NCBI GenBank assembly: GCA_035555855.1
Contig: DATMGD010000052.1
Location: 1-64,000 of the forward strand
Direction: 5' to 3'
DNA: 64,000 bases
From: Palsa-892 sp035555855
GTDB taxonomy: Bacteria; Pseudomonadota; Alphaproteobacteria; Rhizobiales; Xanthobacteraceae
Shown: one piece after another, positions 10,841 to 19,472 of the stretch
Numbering within the stretch: the stretch's first letter is position 1
Layout of the letters: the number at the start of each line of letters is the position of its first letter
The notes under the pieces: model-generated
Database searches by the model: none
Told to the model about the DNA's origin: nothing
What the model saw: only the letters and a program-made list of their open reading frames with translations
Position numbers and translations under genes: made by a program

Positions 10841-11542
10841 ATGCCGACCGTTGCGCTTGTCGACGACGACCGAAATATTTTGACTTCCGTTTCGATCGCG
10901 CTCGAAGCCGAAGGCTATCGGATCATGACCTACACCGACGGCGCCTCGGCGCTTGAGGGTTTCAAGTCGAGTCCGCCGGACCTTGCGATCCTCGATATCA
11001 AGATGCCGCGCATGGACGGCATGGAGCTTCTGCGCCGGCTGCGCCAGAAGACCGATATGCCGATCATCTTCCTCACCTCGAAGGACGAGGAGATCGACGA
11101 GCTGTTCGGCCTCAAGATGGGCGCCGATGACTTTATCCGCAAACCTTTCTCGCAGCGGCTCCTCGTCGAGCGCGTCAAGGCGGTGCTGCGCCGCGGCGGC
11201 GTCAAGGACGGCGCACCCGCGAAGGAAGTCGACTCGACCAAGGTGCTCGAGCGCGGCCTGCTGCGCATGGATCCCGAGCGTCACACCTGCACCTGGAAGG
11301 GCGACCCGGTCATCCTGACCGTCACCGAATTCCTCATCCTGCAGGCGCTCGCGACGCGCCCCGGCGTGGTGAAGAGCCGCAACGCGCTCATGGACTCGGC
11401 TTACGACGATCAGGTCTATGTCGATGACCGGACGATCGACAGCCACATCAAGCGGCTGCGCAAGAAATTCAAGGCCGCCGACGACGACTTCGACATGATC
11501 GAAACGCTTTACGGCGTCGGCTACCGGTTCAAGGAGGCTTGA
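10841..11542 (+). CDS. chvI: response regulator ChvI
   Basis: OmpR/PhoB-type response regulator of 233 residues, partner of the histidine kinase ChvG. The receiver domain (1-120) has the acidic pocket VDDDR, the phosphorylated Asp52 in LAILDIKMPRMDG and the conserved K in IRKPFSQ. The C-terminal winged helix (about 135-230) contains LTVTEFLILQALATRPG and VDDRTIDSHIKRLRKKF. The start has a good AAGGAG site. In rhizobia and Agrobacterium ChvI controls envelope, acid-response and symbiosis or virulence genes. The 217 bases upstream, shared with the divergent HugZ-like gene, should hold its promoter; I see no convincing -35/-10 pair. Confidence 0.95.
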   Translation: MPTVALVDDDRNILTSVSIALEAEGYRIMTYTDGASALEGFKSSPPDLAILDIKMPRMDGMELLRRLRQKTDMPIIFLTSKDEEIDELFGLKMGADDFIRKPFSQRLLVERVKAVLRRGGVKDGAPAKEVDSTKVLERGLLRMDPERHTCTWKGDPVILTVTEFLILQALATRPGVVKSRNALMDSAYDDQVYVDDRTIDSHIKRLRKKFKAADDDFDMIETLYGVGYRFKEA

Positions 11543-11546
11543 AACG

Positions 11547-11566
11547 GCGGCCGGTAAGCCGGCCGC
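11547..11566 (+). other. stem-loop between chvI and chvG
   Basis: Perfect 8-base stem (GCGGCCGG and CCGGCCGC) around the loop TAAG, followed by a T-poor stretch. It sits four bases after the chvI stop and 18 bases before chvG. It may reduce read-through or stabilise the chvI message, but it is not a full terminator. Confidence 0.5.
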
Positions 11567-11584
11567 TGGTTTCAATCGCGTGTG

Positions 11585-13354
11585 ATGAAAGCGGACGTCG
11601 ACAAGGCTCAACCCAAGCCCTTGCGCTTCGGCGTCCTCGCCCCGCTGCTGAACCTCATGCGCAAGGCCGGGCGCTATATTTCGCGCCAGAGCTTCTCGTC
11701 GATCACCCGCCGCATCGTGCTGCTCAACCTCGCCGGGTTGATCGCGCTCGTTTCCGGCATTCTTTATCTTTCCGAATATCGCGCGGGGCTGATCGACGCG
11801 CGCATCCAGAGCTTGCTCACGCAAGGCGAGATCATCGCCGGCGCGATCGCTTCGTCCGCGACCGCCGACAACAACACGCTGACGGTCGATCCGGAGAAGC
11901 TGCTCGAGCTGCAAGCCGGCGAGAGCTACGGCCCCGAGGAAGAATCGACCAACCTCGAATTTCCGATCAATCCCGAGCGCGTCGCGCCGCTGCTGCGCCG
12001 CCTCGTCTCGCCGACCAAAACGCGCGCGCGCATTTACGACCGCGACGGCACGCTACTGCTCGATTCCAGCACGCTTTACCTGCGCGGCGAGATTTTGCGC
12101 TTCGACCTCGATCCGGTGCCCGAACAGCAGCCGAATTATTTCGAGCGCCGCTGGCGCAGGCTGAAACTGTGGCTCGCGCGCGGCGAACTGCCGGTCTATC
12201 GCGAACTCGGACCCGGCAACGGCAAGACCTACCCGGAGGTCGCGCAGGCGATCAACGGCCAGGACGGCAGCATCGTCCGCGTCACCGAACAGGGCCAGGT
12301 CATCATCACCGTCGCCGTGCCGATCCAGCGCTTCCGCGGCGTGCTCGGCGCGCTGCTCCTGTCGACACAGCCGGGCGAAATCGATGCCGCCGTCGAATCC
12401 GAGCGCTTCGTGATCGTGAAGGTCTTCTTCGTCGCCGCCGTGGTGATGATCATTCTTTCGTTTGCGCTGGCCGGCGCGATCGGCGGGCCGCTGCGGAAGC
12501 TGGCGAATGCCGCGCAGAACGTCCGTCGCCGCTCGCGGGCGCGCGTCGAAATTCCCGACCTCACGTACCGCTCCGACGAGATCGGCTATCTTTCGAGTTC
12601 GCTGCGGGAAATGACCGACGCGCTTTATACGCGCATCGAAGGCATCGAGAGCTTCGCCGCCGATGTCGCGCATGAATTGAAGAACCCCCTCACCTCGCTG
12701 CGCTCTGCGGTCGAGACGCTGCCGCTCGCCAAAACCGAAGAGTCGCGCGCGCGGCTGCTCGCTGTCATTCAGCATGACGTGCGCCGTCTTGATCGTCTCA
12801 TCACCGATATTTCCGACGCGAGCCGCCTCGATGCCGAAATGCAGCGGCAGGAATCGGCGCCGGTCGATCTTGCAAAACTCCTGGCCGCCGTCGTGACGCT
12901 TGCCAACGAAGTGCCGCGTGACGATCAGGTCACCGTCGCGCTTTCGTTCGAGCACACGCCGGGCGCGCCGGCGGGCTACACCGTGCCCGGCAACGACTCG
13001 CGGCTCGGGCAGGTCATCGACAATCTCGTTTCGAACGCGCGTTCGTTCTCGCCGCCCGGCGGCATTGTGCGCATCACCTGCCGCAGGCTCCGCAAGGAAG
13101 TCGAGATCGTCGTCGACGACGAAGGCCCCGGCGTGCCGCCCGACGCACTGCACCGGATCTTCGAGCGCTTCTACACCGATCGGCCCGAGCAGGGCTTCGG
13201 ACAGAATTCGGGTCTTGGGCTTTCGATCTCGCGGCAGATCATCGAAGGCCACGGCGGCAGGGTCTGGGCCGAAAACCGCATGACCTCACCCGAGCCGGGC
13301 GCGGCACCCATCGTCGCCGGCGCGCGTTTCATCGTCCGGCTGCCGGCCGAATAA
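11585..13354 (+). CDS. chvG: sensor histidine kinase ChvG
   Basis: Inner-membrane sensor kinase of 589 residues. A transmembrane segment at about 45-65, a periplasmic domain of about 210 residues, a second membrane segment near 280-300, a HAMP linker, the dimerisation box with His363 in FAADVAHELKNPL, and the ATPase domain with N box (QVIDNLVSNARSFS), G1 box (VDDEGPGVP) and G2 box (GLGLSISRQI) follow in order. ExoR, the periplasmic partner in Sinorhizobium, is not in this window. A GTG at 11582 directly before the ATG could also start the protein. It is probably cotranscribed with chvI and hprK. Confidence 0.95.
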   Translation: MKADVDKAQPKPLRFGVLAPLLNLMRKAGRYISRQSFSSITRRIVLLNLAGLIALVSGILYLSEYRAGLIDARIQSLLTQGEIIAGAIASSATADNNTLTVDPEKLLELQAGESYGPEEESTNLEFPINPERVAPLLRRLVSPTKTRARIYDRDGTLLLDSSTLYLRGEILRFDLDPVPEQQPNYFERRWRRLKLWLARGELPVYRELGPGNGKTYPEVAQAINGQDGSIVRVTEQGQVIITVAVPIQRFRGVLGALLLSTQPGEIDAAVESERFVIVKVFFVAAVVMIILSFALAGAIGGPLRKLANAAQNVRRRSRARVEIPDLTYRSDEIGYLSSSLREMTDALYTRIEGIESFAADVAHELKNPLTSLRSAVETLPLAKTEESRARLLAVIQHDVRRLDRLITDISDASRLDAEMQRQESAPVDLAKLLAAVVTLANEVPRDDQVTVALSFEHTPGAPAGYTVPGNDSRLGQVIDNLVSNARSFSPPGGIVRITCRRLRKEVEIVVDDEGPGVPPDALHRIFERFYTDRPEQGFGQNSGLGLSISRQIIEGHGGRVWAENRMTSPEPGAAPIVAGARFIVRLPAE

Positions 13355-13355
13355 G

Positions 13356-13799
13356 ATGACCGTCACGGAAACCATTCACGCGAGCGCCGTTGTGACCGGC
13401 GAGCGCGCGGTGATCATCCGCGGGCCGTCGGGCGCGGGCAAATCGCGGCTTGCGCGTGCGCTGTTGCAGGCAGCGCAAACAGGATTGCTGCCTTATGCAA
13501 GGCTCGTTGCCGACGATCGCGTGAAGATCATGGCTACGCATGGCCGGCTTGTCGTTTCAGTGCCCGAAGCCATTCGCGGCATGATCGAAGTACACGGCCT
13601 CGGCATTCGTGCCAGCGCGTGCGAACCGCTCGCCGTCGCGGGTCTTGTCGTCGATCTCGCGGCGAACGATGCCGCACGGATGCCGGAGAATATGACAGCG
13701 AGGCTGCTCGATATTTCGCTGCCGCGGCTGCCGATCGGCGCCACGATGGAACCGCTGCCGATCGTGCTTGCCGCGTTAAGCACCGCGCCGAAAGGCTAA
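13356..13799 (+). CDS. hprK: short HPr kinase/phosphorylase
   Basis: A 147-residue protein made of the C-terminal catalytic half of HprK only, as is usual in Alphaproteobacteria; Gram-positive HprK is about twice as long. The P-loop GPSGAGKS is at residues 23-30, VADDRVKI follows, and the family stretch IEVHGLGIRA is at about 75-84. It phosphorylates HPr on a serine in response to metabolites. It begins one base after the chvG stop, linking the two-component system to the PTS genes. Confidence 0.92.
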   Translation: MTVTETIHASAVVTGERAVIIRGPSGAGKSRLARALLQAAQTGLLPYARLVADDRVKIMATHGRLVVSVPEAIRGMIEVHGLGIRASACEPLAVAGLVVDLAANDAARMPENMTARLLDISLPRLPIGATMEPLPIVLAALSTAPKG

Positions 13800-13900
13800 A
13801 ATCGCTCGCTTATTCGCTCTCTTGCCATCGGCAGGCGAGTGGGGCATATGCGCGCACTCTTGTTGGGGAAGCCGGGCCACAAAATACCCGGCGGGATCGG

Positions 13901-14302
13901 ATGATCGGAATCGTACTTGTTACGCACGGCCGCCTCGCTGACGAGTTTCGTTCGGCGGTCGAGCACGTCATGGGCCCGCAAGAGCAGATGGAAACCATCT
14001 GCATCGAGCCGAATGACAATATCGACAGCCGCCGGCTTGAGATCATCGCCGCGGTGAAGCGCGTCAATTCCGGCGGCGGTGTCGCGATCCTCACCGACAT
14101 GTTCGGCGGCACGCCCTCAAATCTTGCGATCTCGGTGATGAACGAGCCGAATATCGAGGTGGTCGCCGGCGTCAATCTGCCAATGCTGGTGAAGCTCGCC
14201 ACCGTGCGCGCCGAAGTTCCGCTCGCCGAAGCGGTGACGCAAGCGCAGGCCGCGGGCCGCAAATACATCAACATCGCAAGCCGCGTGCTGGCGGGAGAAT
14301 AA
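13901..14302 (+). CDS. manX: PTS EIIA component, mannose (ManX) type
   Basis: A 133-residue EIIA(Man)-fold protein with the phospho-accepting His9 in IVLVTHG and the family stretch LTDMFGGTPSNLA. No EIIB or EIIC sugar permease is near it, so it belongs to the regulatory partial PTS of Alphaproteobacteria rather than to sugar uptake. The start codon at 13901 overlaps by four bases with nothing upstream; the 101 bases after hprK contain a GCCGGG/CCCGGC stem. It overlaps the next gene by one base (TAATG), so the two are translationally coupled. Confidence 0.92.
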   Translation: MIGIVLVTHGRLADEFRSAVEHVMGPQEQMETICIEPNDNIDSRRLEIIAAVKRVNSGGGVAILTDMFGGTPSNLAISVMNEPNIEVVAGVNLPMLVKLATVRAEVPLAEAVTQAQAAGRKYINIASRVLAGE

Positions 14303-14571
14303 TGCCGGCGCGCGAACTCAAGCTCACCAACAAGAAAGGTCTGCATGCCCGCGCTTCGGCGCGCTTCGTGCAGACCGTGCAGCAGTTCGACGCAGAGGTA
14401 AAAGTCCAGCGCGGCGAGGAAACGGCGGGCGGCGACTCGATCATGAGCCTCCTGATGCTGGCTGCGCCGTTCGGTTCCTCGATCGTCGTTTCGGCGAGCG
14501 GCCGCGAGGCTTCCGATGCGCTCGACGCCATCGAAAAGCTCCTGGCCGAGCGCTTCGGCGAAGAGGAATAG
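14302..14571 (+). CDS. ptsH: HPr phosphocarrier protein
   Basis: An 89-residue HPr-like protein. His15 in KKGLHARAS is the site phosphorylated by enzyme I, and Ser46 in GGDSIMSLLML is the site expected to be used by HprK. Enzyme I (PtsP) is not in the window. The start overlaps the stop of the EIIA gene. Its presence next to hprK and EIIA matches the usual regulatory PTS locus of Hyphomicrobiales. Confidence 0.93.
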   Translation: MPARELKLTNKKGLHARASARFVQTVQQFDAEVKVQRGEETAGGDSIMSLLMLAAPFGSSIVVSASGREASDALDAIEKLLAERFGEEE

Positions 14572-14605
14572 CGGCCTTTAGCCCGCGAAGCCTTTATTAA
14601 GCCAT

Positions 14606-14621
14606 ATAAAGAAATCTTTAT
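14606..14621. promoter_or_regulatory. AT-rich palindrome upstream of ahcY, possible methyl-cycle operator
   Basis: A perfect 7-base inverted repeat (ATAAAGA, two-base centre, TCTTTAT) lies 100 bases before the ahcY start, in a very GC-rich setting. From memory it resembles the operators proposed for ArsR-family SAM/SAH-responsive regulators (SahR/SamR) in front of methionine-cycle genes. That link is not proven here. No other copy was noticed in the window. Confidence 0.45.
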
Positions 14622-14720
14622 GTCGCGGTTGCAGCCTTTGGCCGTGACTGCTAAGAACCCGCCGCCGGGCCGCTCCCGATGGGCCCGCCAATTCATCTCA
14701 AAACGAATTCGAGGCTGCCG

Positions 14721-16139
14721 ATGCATAAACCCGTCGATCAGGATTACATCGTCAAGGACATTGGCCTTGCCGATTTCGGCCGCAAGGAAATCTCCATGGC
14801 CGAAACCGAAATGCCGGGCCTGATGGCGACGCGCGAGGAATACGGCAAGGCGCAGCCGCTGAAGGGCGCGCGCATCGCGGGTTCCTTGCACATGACGATT
14901 CAGACGGCCGTGCTGATCGAGACGTTGAAGGCACTCGGTGCCGACATCCGCTGGGTCTCGTGCAACATCTACTCGACGCAAGATCACGCCGCCGCCGCGA
15001 TCGCGGCCGCAGGCATTCCGGTGTTCGCCATCAAGGGCGAAACGCTGAAGGATTACTGGGACTACACCGCGAAGCTGTTCGACTGGCACGGCGGCGGTCA
15101 CCCGAACATGATCCTCGACGACGGCGGCGACGCTACGATGTACGTCCACCTTGGCCTGCGCGCCGAGAAAGGCGACACGGCGTTTCTCGACAAACCGGGT
15201 TCCGAGGAAGAAGAAGTTTTCTTCGCGCTGCTCAAGAAGCAGCTTAAGGAAAAACCCAAAGGCTACTTCCAGTCGATCGCCGACAGCATCAAGGGTGTTT
15301 CGGAAGAAACCACCACGGGCGTCCATCGCCTCTACGAGATGCAGAAGGCCGGCACGCTGTTGTGGCCTGCGATCAACGTCAACGACAGCGTGACCAAATC
15401 GAAATTCGACAACCTCTATGGCTGCCGCGAATCGCTCGTCGACGGCATCCGCCGCGGCACCGACGTCATGATGTCGGGTAAGGTCGCGATGGTCGCGGGC
15501 TTCGGCGACGTCGGCAAGGGTTCGGCCGCTTCGCTGCGTCAGGCCGGCTGCCGCGTCATGGTTTCGGAAATCGATCCGATCTGCGCGCTGCAGGCGGCGA
15601 TGGAAGGCTACGAGGTCGTGACGATGGAAGACGCGGCGCCGATCGCCGACATCTTCGTCACCGCGACCGGCAACCGCGACATCATCACGCTCGAGCACAT
15701 GCGCAAGATGAAAGACCGCGCCATCGTCTGCAACATCGGCCACTTCGATAACGAAATTCAGGTCGCGACGCTCAAGAACCTGAAGTGGACGAACATCAAG
15801 CCGCAGGTCGACGAAATCACCTTTGCCGACGGCCACCGCATTATTCTTCTGTCGGAAGGCCGCCTCGTGAACCTCGGCAACGCCATGGGCCACCCGAGCT
15901 TCGTGATGTCGGCGTCGTTCACCAACCAGACGCTGGCGCAAATCGAGCTGTTCGCCAACAACAAGGACGGCAAGTACAAGAAGGAAGTCTACGTGCTGCC
16001 GAAGGCGCTCGACGAAAAGGTCGCGCGGCTGCATCTTTCGAAGATCGGCGTGAAGCTCACCGAGCTGCGCAAGGACCAGGCCGATTACATCGGCGTGCCG
16101 GTGCAGGGCCCGTACAAAACCAATCAGTATCGCTATTAA
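14721..16139 (+). CDS. ahcY: adenosylhomocysteinase
   Basis: Hydrolyses S-adenosylhomocysteine to adenosine and homocysteine, removing the product inhibitor of methyltransferases. The 472-residue protein has the N-terminal substrate region GSLHMTIQTAVLIETL, the STQDHAAAAIA motif, the NAD-binding GFGDVGKGSA and the C-terminal KTNQYRY tail expected of the family. The ATG at 14721 has GAGG six bases upstream. It ends one base from the convergent glycosyltransferase gene, with no terminator between. Confidence 0.96.
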   Translation: MHKPVDQDYIVKDIGLADFGRKEISMAETEMPGLMATREEYGKAQPLKGARIAGSLHMTIQTAVLIETLKALGADIRWVSCNIYSTQDHAAAAIAAAGIPVFAIKGETLKDYWDYTAKLFDWHGGGHPNMILDDGGDATMYVHLGLRAEKGDTAFLDKPGSEEEEVFFALLKKQLKEKPKGYFQSIADSIKGVSEETTTGVHRLYEMQKAGTLLWPAINVNDSVTKSKFDNLYGCRESLVDGIRRGTDVMMSGKVAMVAGFGDVGKGSAASLRQAGCRVMVSEIDPICALQAAMEGYEVVTMEDAAPIADIFVTATGNRDIITLEHMRKMKDRAIVCNIGHFDNEIQVATLKNLKWTNIKPQVDEITFADGHRIILLSEGRLVNLGNAMGHPSFVMSASFTNQTLAQIELFANNKDGKYKKEVYVLPKALDEKVARLHLSKIGVKLTELRKDQADYIGVPVQGPYKTNQYRY

Positions 16140-16140
16140 T

Positions 16141-17703
16141 CTAGCCCGCCGCTTCCGGCGGGACGATCACGATCAGGAAGCGATATCCCCGGCTCGCGGC
16201 GCCGCGATAGTGCCGCGAGATCGTGCGCTCGGTCCGCCGCACGCCCGGACGGCCTTCCGCGACCTTGTCCGCGGCCCGGACACAGCGTTCCTGCTCGACC
16301 GCGCAGACCATCGCAATGCCCTGGCGACCGATGCGCGCGCTATCGATGGCAGTCGTCTCGTTTTGCCGGACGATGTTCAGAACCGACGGGCGATCGCGAA
16401 CATAGAATGATGCCCCGTTGCCGATATCGCCGGCGCTACCGAAAATCGATAGCGGCGCGCCGCTCGTTTTCTTCCATTCCTTCGTCACCGCGTGCGCGAG
16501 CAGCCTGTAACTGTCCCGGTAATGCGCAGCGCCAGCTTCGTGGATGCGGAGCGCACGCGCGGGCGCGATCACAAGCGCGACAAGCGTGAATGCGGCGGCG
16601 ACCGCCAGAATCTTGCGGGCCGCGGCCGGCGAGATCTCCAGTTTCGGCGAGGACAGGAGGACGATCGGCGCGAGAATGTATGCGGGCATCGCCCAGATCG
16701 CGGAGAGCCCGGTCTTGTTCAGAAGCGCGACGGGAATCGGCAGCAGGATCGGCAGCAAGAACGCCGCGAGCAAAAAGCGCCGCGCGCCCGCCTGCGGCCA
16801 GAAGGTGTCGAGCAGCGCCGCAAATTTCGGACGCGCGAACCAGATCAGCAGGAAAACCGGCAGCGCGAGATAGGCCGCGGCGCCCGACAGGTAAATGCCG
16901 GCATCCTCGAGCGAATTGAACAGCGTGCCTGCGCGGTGACCTTCCAGCGCATAGTCGAGCGTCACGAAGTGGTGGCTTGCCACCCAGTAAAGATGCGGCG
17001 CGATCGCCAGCACGCCGGCGAGGATCGTGATCCAGGGCGCTGACGAGCGAAAATATTCGCGGCGCTGCGGGTTGAACAACGCAGCGATCGCCAGCCCCGC
17101 AAGTAGAAAAATCGACCAGTACTTTCCCATCATCGCAGCGGCGGCGGCAAAGCCCGCGAGCGCCACCATTACCGGTGCCCTCGTCTCCATCGAGCGAATG
17201 AAAAAGTAAGTCGTCGCAGCCCAGAGCGGGATGAGGATGGTGTTGGCGTTGTATTTCCAGGCGAAGAAATTGAAAAACGGGACGAGCATCAAAAAGGCAA
17301 GCCCGGCGACGCGCTTATCGTCGGAAAGCCGGTTCTCGGTGAGGAGCCACGCGAACCACAACGTGATCGCGATCAACACATTGGCGAGCAGGTAGAACGC
17401 CCAGTCCTGCTGGGGAAAGACCGAGAACCACAGGCCCGCGATCCATGCGCCCATCTGCGGATGCTTCGGGCTGCCGAGCGCCAGATCGTGCGACCAGGCG
17501 ACCATCTCGCCCATGTCGTGATGAATGCCCTCGCCATGCCGTGACATGACGTCGTACAGCGTCCAGAAGAAGGCATAGCCTGCGAGCAGAAGCGCAACCG
17601 TGCCTTCACGGCGATCGTCGCAAAGCGCTTCGCGCAGTTGGTCGAAAAATTTCGTTACCTGCACGTGTATTGCGCGCAGCGATTTTGTCAGAGTGTTGTG
17701 CAT
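16141..17703 (-). CDS. GT39/ArnT-type membrane glycosyltransferase
   Basis: A 520-residue membrane protein with about eleven hydrophobic segments. The first extracytoplasmic loop has the acidic GEGIHHDMGEMVAWSHDLAL followed by GSPKHPQMGAW, the pattern of PMT_2/ArnT-like transferases that use polyprenyl-phosphate sugars on the outer face of the inner membrane. The acceptor could be lipid A, another glycolipid or protein; nothing nearby tells which. I use the ATG at 17703 because the 47 codons upstream are not membrane-like or conserved. Confidence 0.78.
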   Translation of the reverse strand: MHNTLTKSLRAIHVQVTKFFDQLREALCDDRREGTVALLLAGYAFFWTLYDVMSRHGEGIHHDMGEMVAWSHDLALGSPKHPQMGAWIAGLWFSVFPQQDWAFYLLANVLIAITLWFAWLLTENRLSDDKRVAGLAFLMLVPFFNFFAWKYNANTILIPLWAATTYFFIRSMETRAPVMVALAGFAAAAAMMGKYWSIFLLAGLAIAALFNPQRREYFRSSAPWITILAGVLAIAPHLYWVASHHFVTLDYALEGHRAGTLFNSLEDAGIYLSGAAAYLALPVFLLIWFARPKFAALLDTFWPQAGARRFLLAAFLLPILLPIPVALLNKTGLSAIWAMPAYILAPIVLLSSPKLEISPAAARKILAVAAAFTLVALVIAPARALRIHEAGAAHYRDSYRLLAHAVTKEWKKTSGAPLSIFGSAGDIGNGASFYVRDRPSVLNIVRQNETTAIDSARIGRQGIAMVCAVEQERCVRAADKVAEGRPGVRRTERTISRHYRGAASRGYRFLIVIVPPEAAG

Positions 17704-17893
17704 CGGTTTGATTATGTTCCCCGCCCGCGCATAATCCGGGCTGGCTTCACGGCATTTCTGTGATGACAAAACGCGGCTTGCGTTTATGTCGCAGCGAGTT
17801 TTCGGCTCGGAGAGATGGTGTGCCTTCGTGCCGCAGCGGTGCATCGCGCATGCGTCATCGTTCTCGCGATCGCTTTTGAGCGCCGAGGCATCG

Positions 17894-18250
17894 TCAGGTC
17901 ACCACTCTCTCATTGGAAATATTATGAGGGCGGCGCGGGACGCCGGAGACTTGCCGGTCTCCACGGTCCATGTGCGAGAAGGTAGAAAGCACACGGATAA
18001 TGTCTTCCGCAGTCGCCGGTTTGTAACCGGCATCCCGCGCGCGATGTTTTAGGCTTGCTCTGCGCGGCCCCCGGTGGTGTGACTTTGCTAACCACCGCTT
18101 CTGACGCTCAACGACAACCGACGACCCGGATGAGCCCCCGATTGAAGTCACCGGCGCCCGTGGCGAAGAGCCATCTTCGCCGGGAACACGCAGCTTGGGC
18201 CGCCGTAACGAGTTTGCGAACTCGCCATGGCCACCGCTCCCGATCCGCAT
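17894..18250 (-). CDS. possible 118-residue basic protein, or chance frame in a structured RNA
   Basis: A frame of 118 residues, very rich in Arg, Ser and Gly, with an ATG at 18250 and GAGG nine bases upstream. It begins about 40 bases after the predicted minus-strand start of transcription. No domain, signal peptide or membrane segment can be seen. The frame runs through all five perfect stems, which favours a selected RNA structure over protein coding. I do not recognise a function. Confidence 0.3.
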   Translation of the reverse strand: MRIGSGGHGEFANSLRRPKLRVPGEDGSSPRAPVTSIGGSSGSSVVVERQKRWLAKSHHRGPRRASLKHRARDAGYKPATAEDIIRVLSTFSHMDRGDRQVSGVPRRPHNISNERVVT

Positions 18251-18296
18251 TCCAAGACGCCTCTAGAAACGCCCCTCGTGGACCGAGACAAGAATG

Positions 18297-18325
18297 AATA
18301 TAATCCTACTATCTGAAAAAGTCAA
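18297..18325 (-). promoter_or_regulatory. near-consensus sigma-70 promoter on the minus strand
   Basis: Read on the minus strand: -35 TTGACT (18325-18320), a 17-base spacer, and -10 TATATT (18302-18297). Transcription would start near 18290 and enter the structured element. This is one of the best sigma-70 matches in the window and does not serve any recognised gene. Confidence 0.6.
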
Positions 18326-18464
18326 GAGCGGGCCGGACAATCACACCGCGATAGACAGGCGGGCTATTCCCGCGCAAAATCGAAACGATACCGGCCGCGC
18401 ACAACCCCGCACGGCTCAAAATTTTTCGAGCTAATTACACCCGCCAAAGAAGCAGCCAGCCGCC

Positions 18465-19472
18465 ATGCATGTCGGAAAATCCTTTCGCCTCTCCGAGTTC
18501 ATCTTCTGGTCGCGGCGGATCATCTATATCCTGATCGCCATCAGCCTTGTGCCGGTCGTTCTTTACGATCTCGCCGGGCAGAAATGGATCGCCGTTCCCT
18601 GGACGGTGGTGGGGCTATTCGGCACGGCGACGGCCTTCATCGTCGCCTTCAAGAACACCCAGACCTACAACCGCACGGTCGAGGCGCAGCAGATCTGGAC
18701 CGCGATCCTCACCAGCAGCCGCAATTGGGGGCTGATGGCGCGCGACCTCGTCAAAAGCAAAGAAGCGGCGCGCGATCTCGTCTATCGCCATTTCGCCTGG
18801 CTCACGGCGCTGCGCTACGCGCTGCGTGAGCCGCGCCCATGGGAATCGACAACGCTGCGCGCCAACGCCGAATACAGTTCGCTGTTTCGCGTGCCCGAAA
18901 GAGAAACGCCGCTGGCGAGCGAATTGAAAAAGTATCTCGCCGACGACGAAGTGGAGCCGTTGCTCGCCGACAGCAACCGGCTGACGTCGCTGCTTGCGCG
19001 GCAAAGCAAGGCCGTCCGGGATTTCGTGGCGCGCGACGAAATCCCCGCCAACTGCTTCATGGAATTCGAAAAGGCCATCAAGGAATTTTTCGACCACCAG
19101 GGCAAATGCGAGCGCATCAAGAATTTCCCCTACCCGCGGCAATACGCGGTCGTCAGCCGGTTCTTCGTCGGCTTCTTCTGCCTCCTCCTGCCGTTCGGCC
19201 TGCTCAAGGAATTCGACGCTCTCAATGCGTTCGCGCCGCTCTGGCTGAACGGCCATATGGTCTGGTTCGTCATCCCGTTCAGCGTCGCGGTTTCGTGGAT
19301 GTACGCTTCACTCGAACAGGTCGGCCAGAGCACCGAAAATCCGTTCGAGGGCAACGCCAATGACGTGCCGATTTCGCAGATCAGCCGGAAGATTGAAGTC
19401 GAACTGATGCTGCTGATCGGCGAGCCCAACCCGCCTGCCCTGTTGCAGCCGCAGAACAATATTCTGATCTAG
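18465..19472 (+). CDS. bestrophin-family channel protein
   Basis: A 335-residue inner-membrane protein of the bestrophin/UPF0187 family, anion or cation channels in characterised members. The N-terminal half has two hydrophobic segments (about 18-35 and 40-60) followed by NTQTYNRTVEAQQIW, where the family has its conserved N-x-x-Y-x-R-x-x-E-x-R/Q-x-x-W signature. The C-terminal half has two more segments (about 225-245 and 255-275) and the family end ENPFEGNANDVPISQI. Its end overlaps the end of the convergent sulfotransferase gene by four bases. Ribosome binding site is weak. Confidence 0.85.
   Translation: MHVGKSFRLSEFIFWSRRIIYILIAISLVPVVLYDLAGQKWIAVPWTVVGLFGTATAFIVAFKNTQTYNRTVEAQQIWTAILTSSRNWGLMARDLVKSKEAARDLVYRHFAWLTALRYALREPRPWESTTLRANAEYSSLFRVPERETPLASELKKYLADDEVEPLLADSNRLTSLLARQSKAVRDFVARDEIPANCFMEFEKAIKEFFDHQGKCERIKNFPYPRQYAVVSRFFVGFFCLLLPFGLLKEFDALNAFAPLWLNGHMVWFVIPFSVAVSWMYASLEQVGQSTENPFEGNANDVPISQISRKIEVELMLLIGEPNPPALLQPQNNILI

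Larger units (their letters stand above)
17704..18464. other. 761-base intergenic stretch with a structured element
   Basis: No convincing plus-strand gene is present. Between 17945 and 18224 there are five perfect stems of 6-8 bases: 17945-17962, 18015-18031, 18072-18097, 18162-18181 and 18209-18224. A promoter on the minus strand at 18297-18325 points into this region. One more small stem (18359-18373) lies nearer the bestrophin gene. The minus-strand reading HMDRGDRQVSGVPR resembles hypothetical ORFs that I recall as repeated many times in Bradyrhizobium genomes; this is memory, not a search. It may be a dispersed repeat, a structured RNA or a small protein gene. Confidence 0.6.

Noticed and set aside
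14572..14720. SAH or SAM riboswitch before ahcY
   Set aside because: The 149-base leader shows only one clear element, the palindrome at 14606-14621. I could not fold it into a known SAH or SAM class with the expected conserved bases.
17786..18052. 88-codon plus-strand frame starting near the glycosyltransferase gene
   Set aside because: No ribosome site, no domain, and it crosses into the structured element in a frame without conservation that I can recognise.
17894..18325. RNase P RNA, tmRNA or 6S RNA as explanation of the structured intergenic stretch
   Set aside because: I see none of the conserved segments of alphaproteobacterial RNase P RNA and no tmRNA tag or tRNA-like ends. It is also not compatible with a tRNA cluster.
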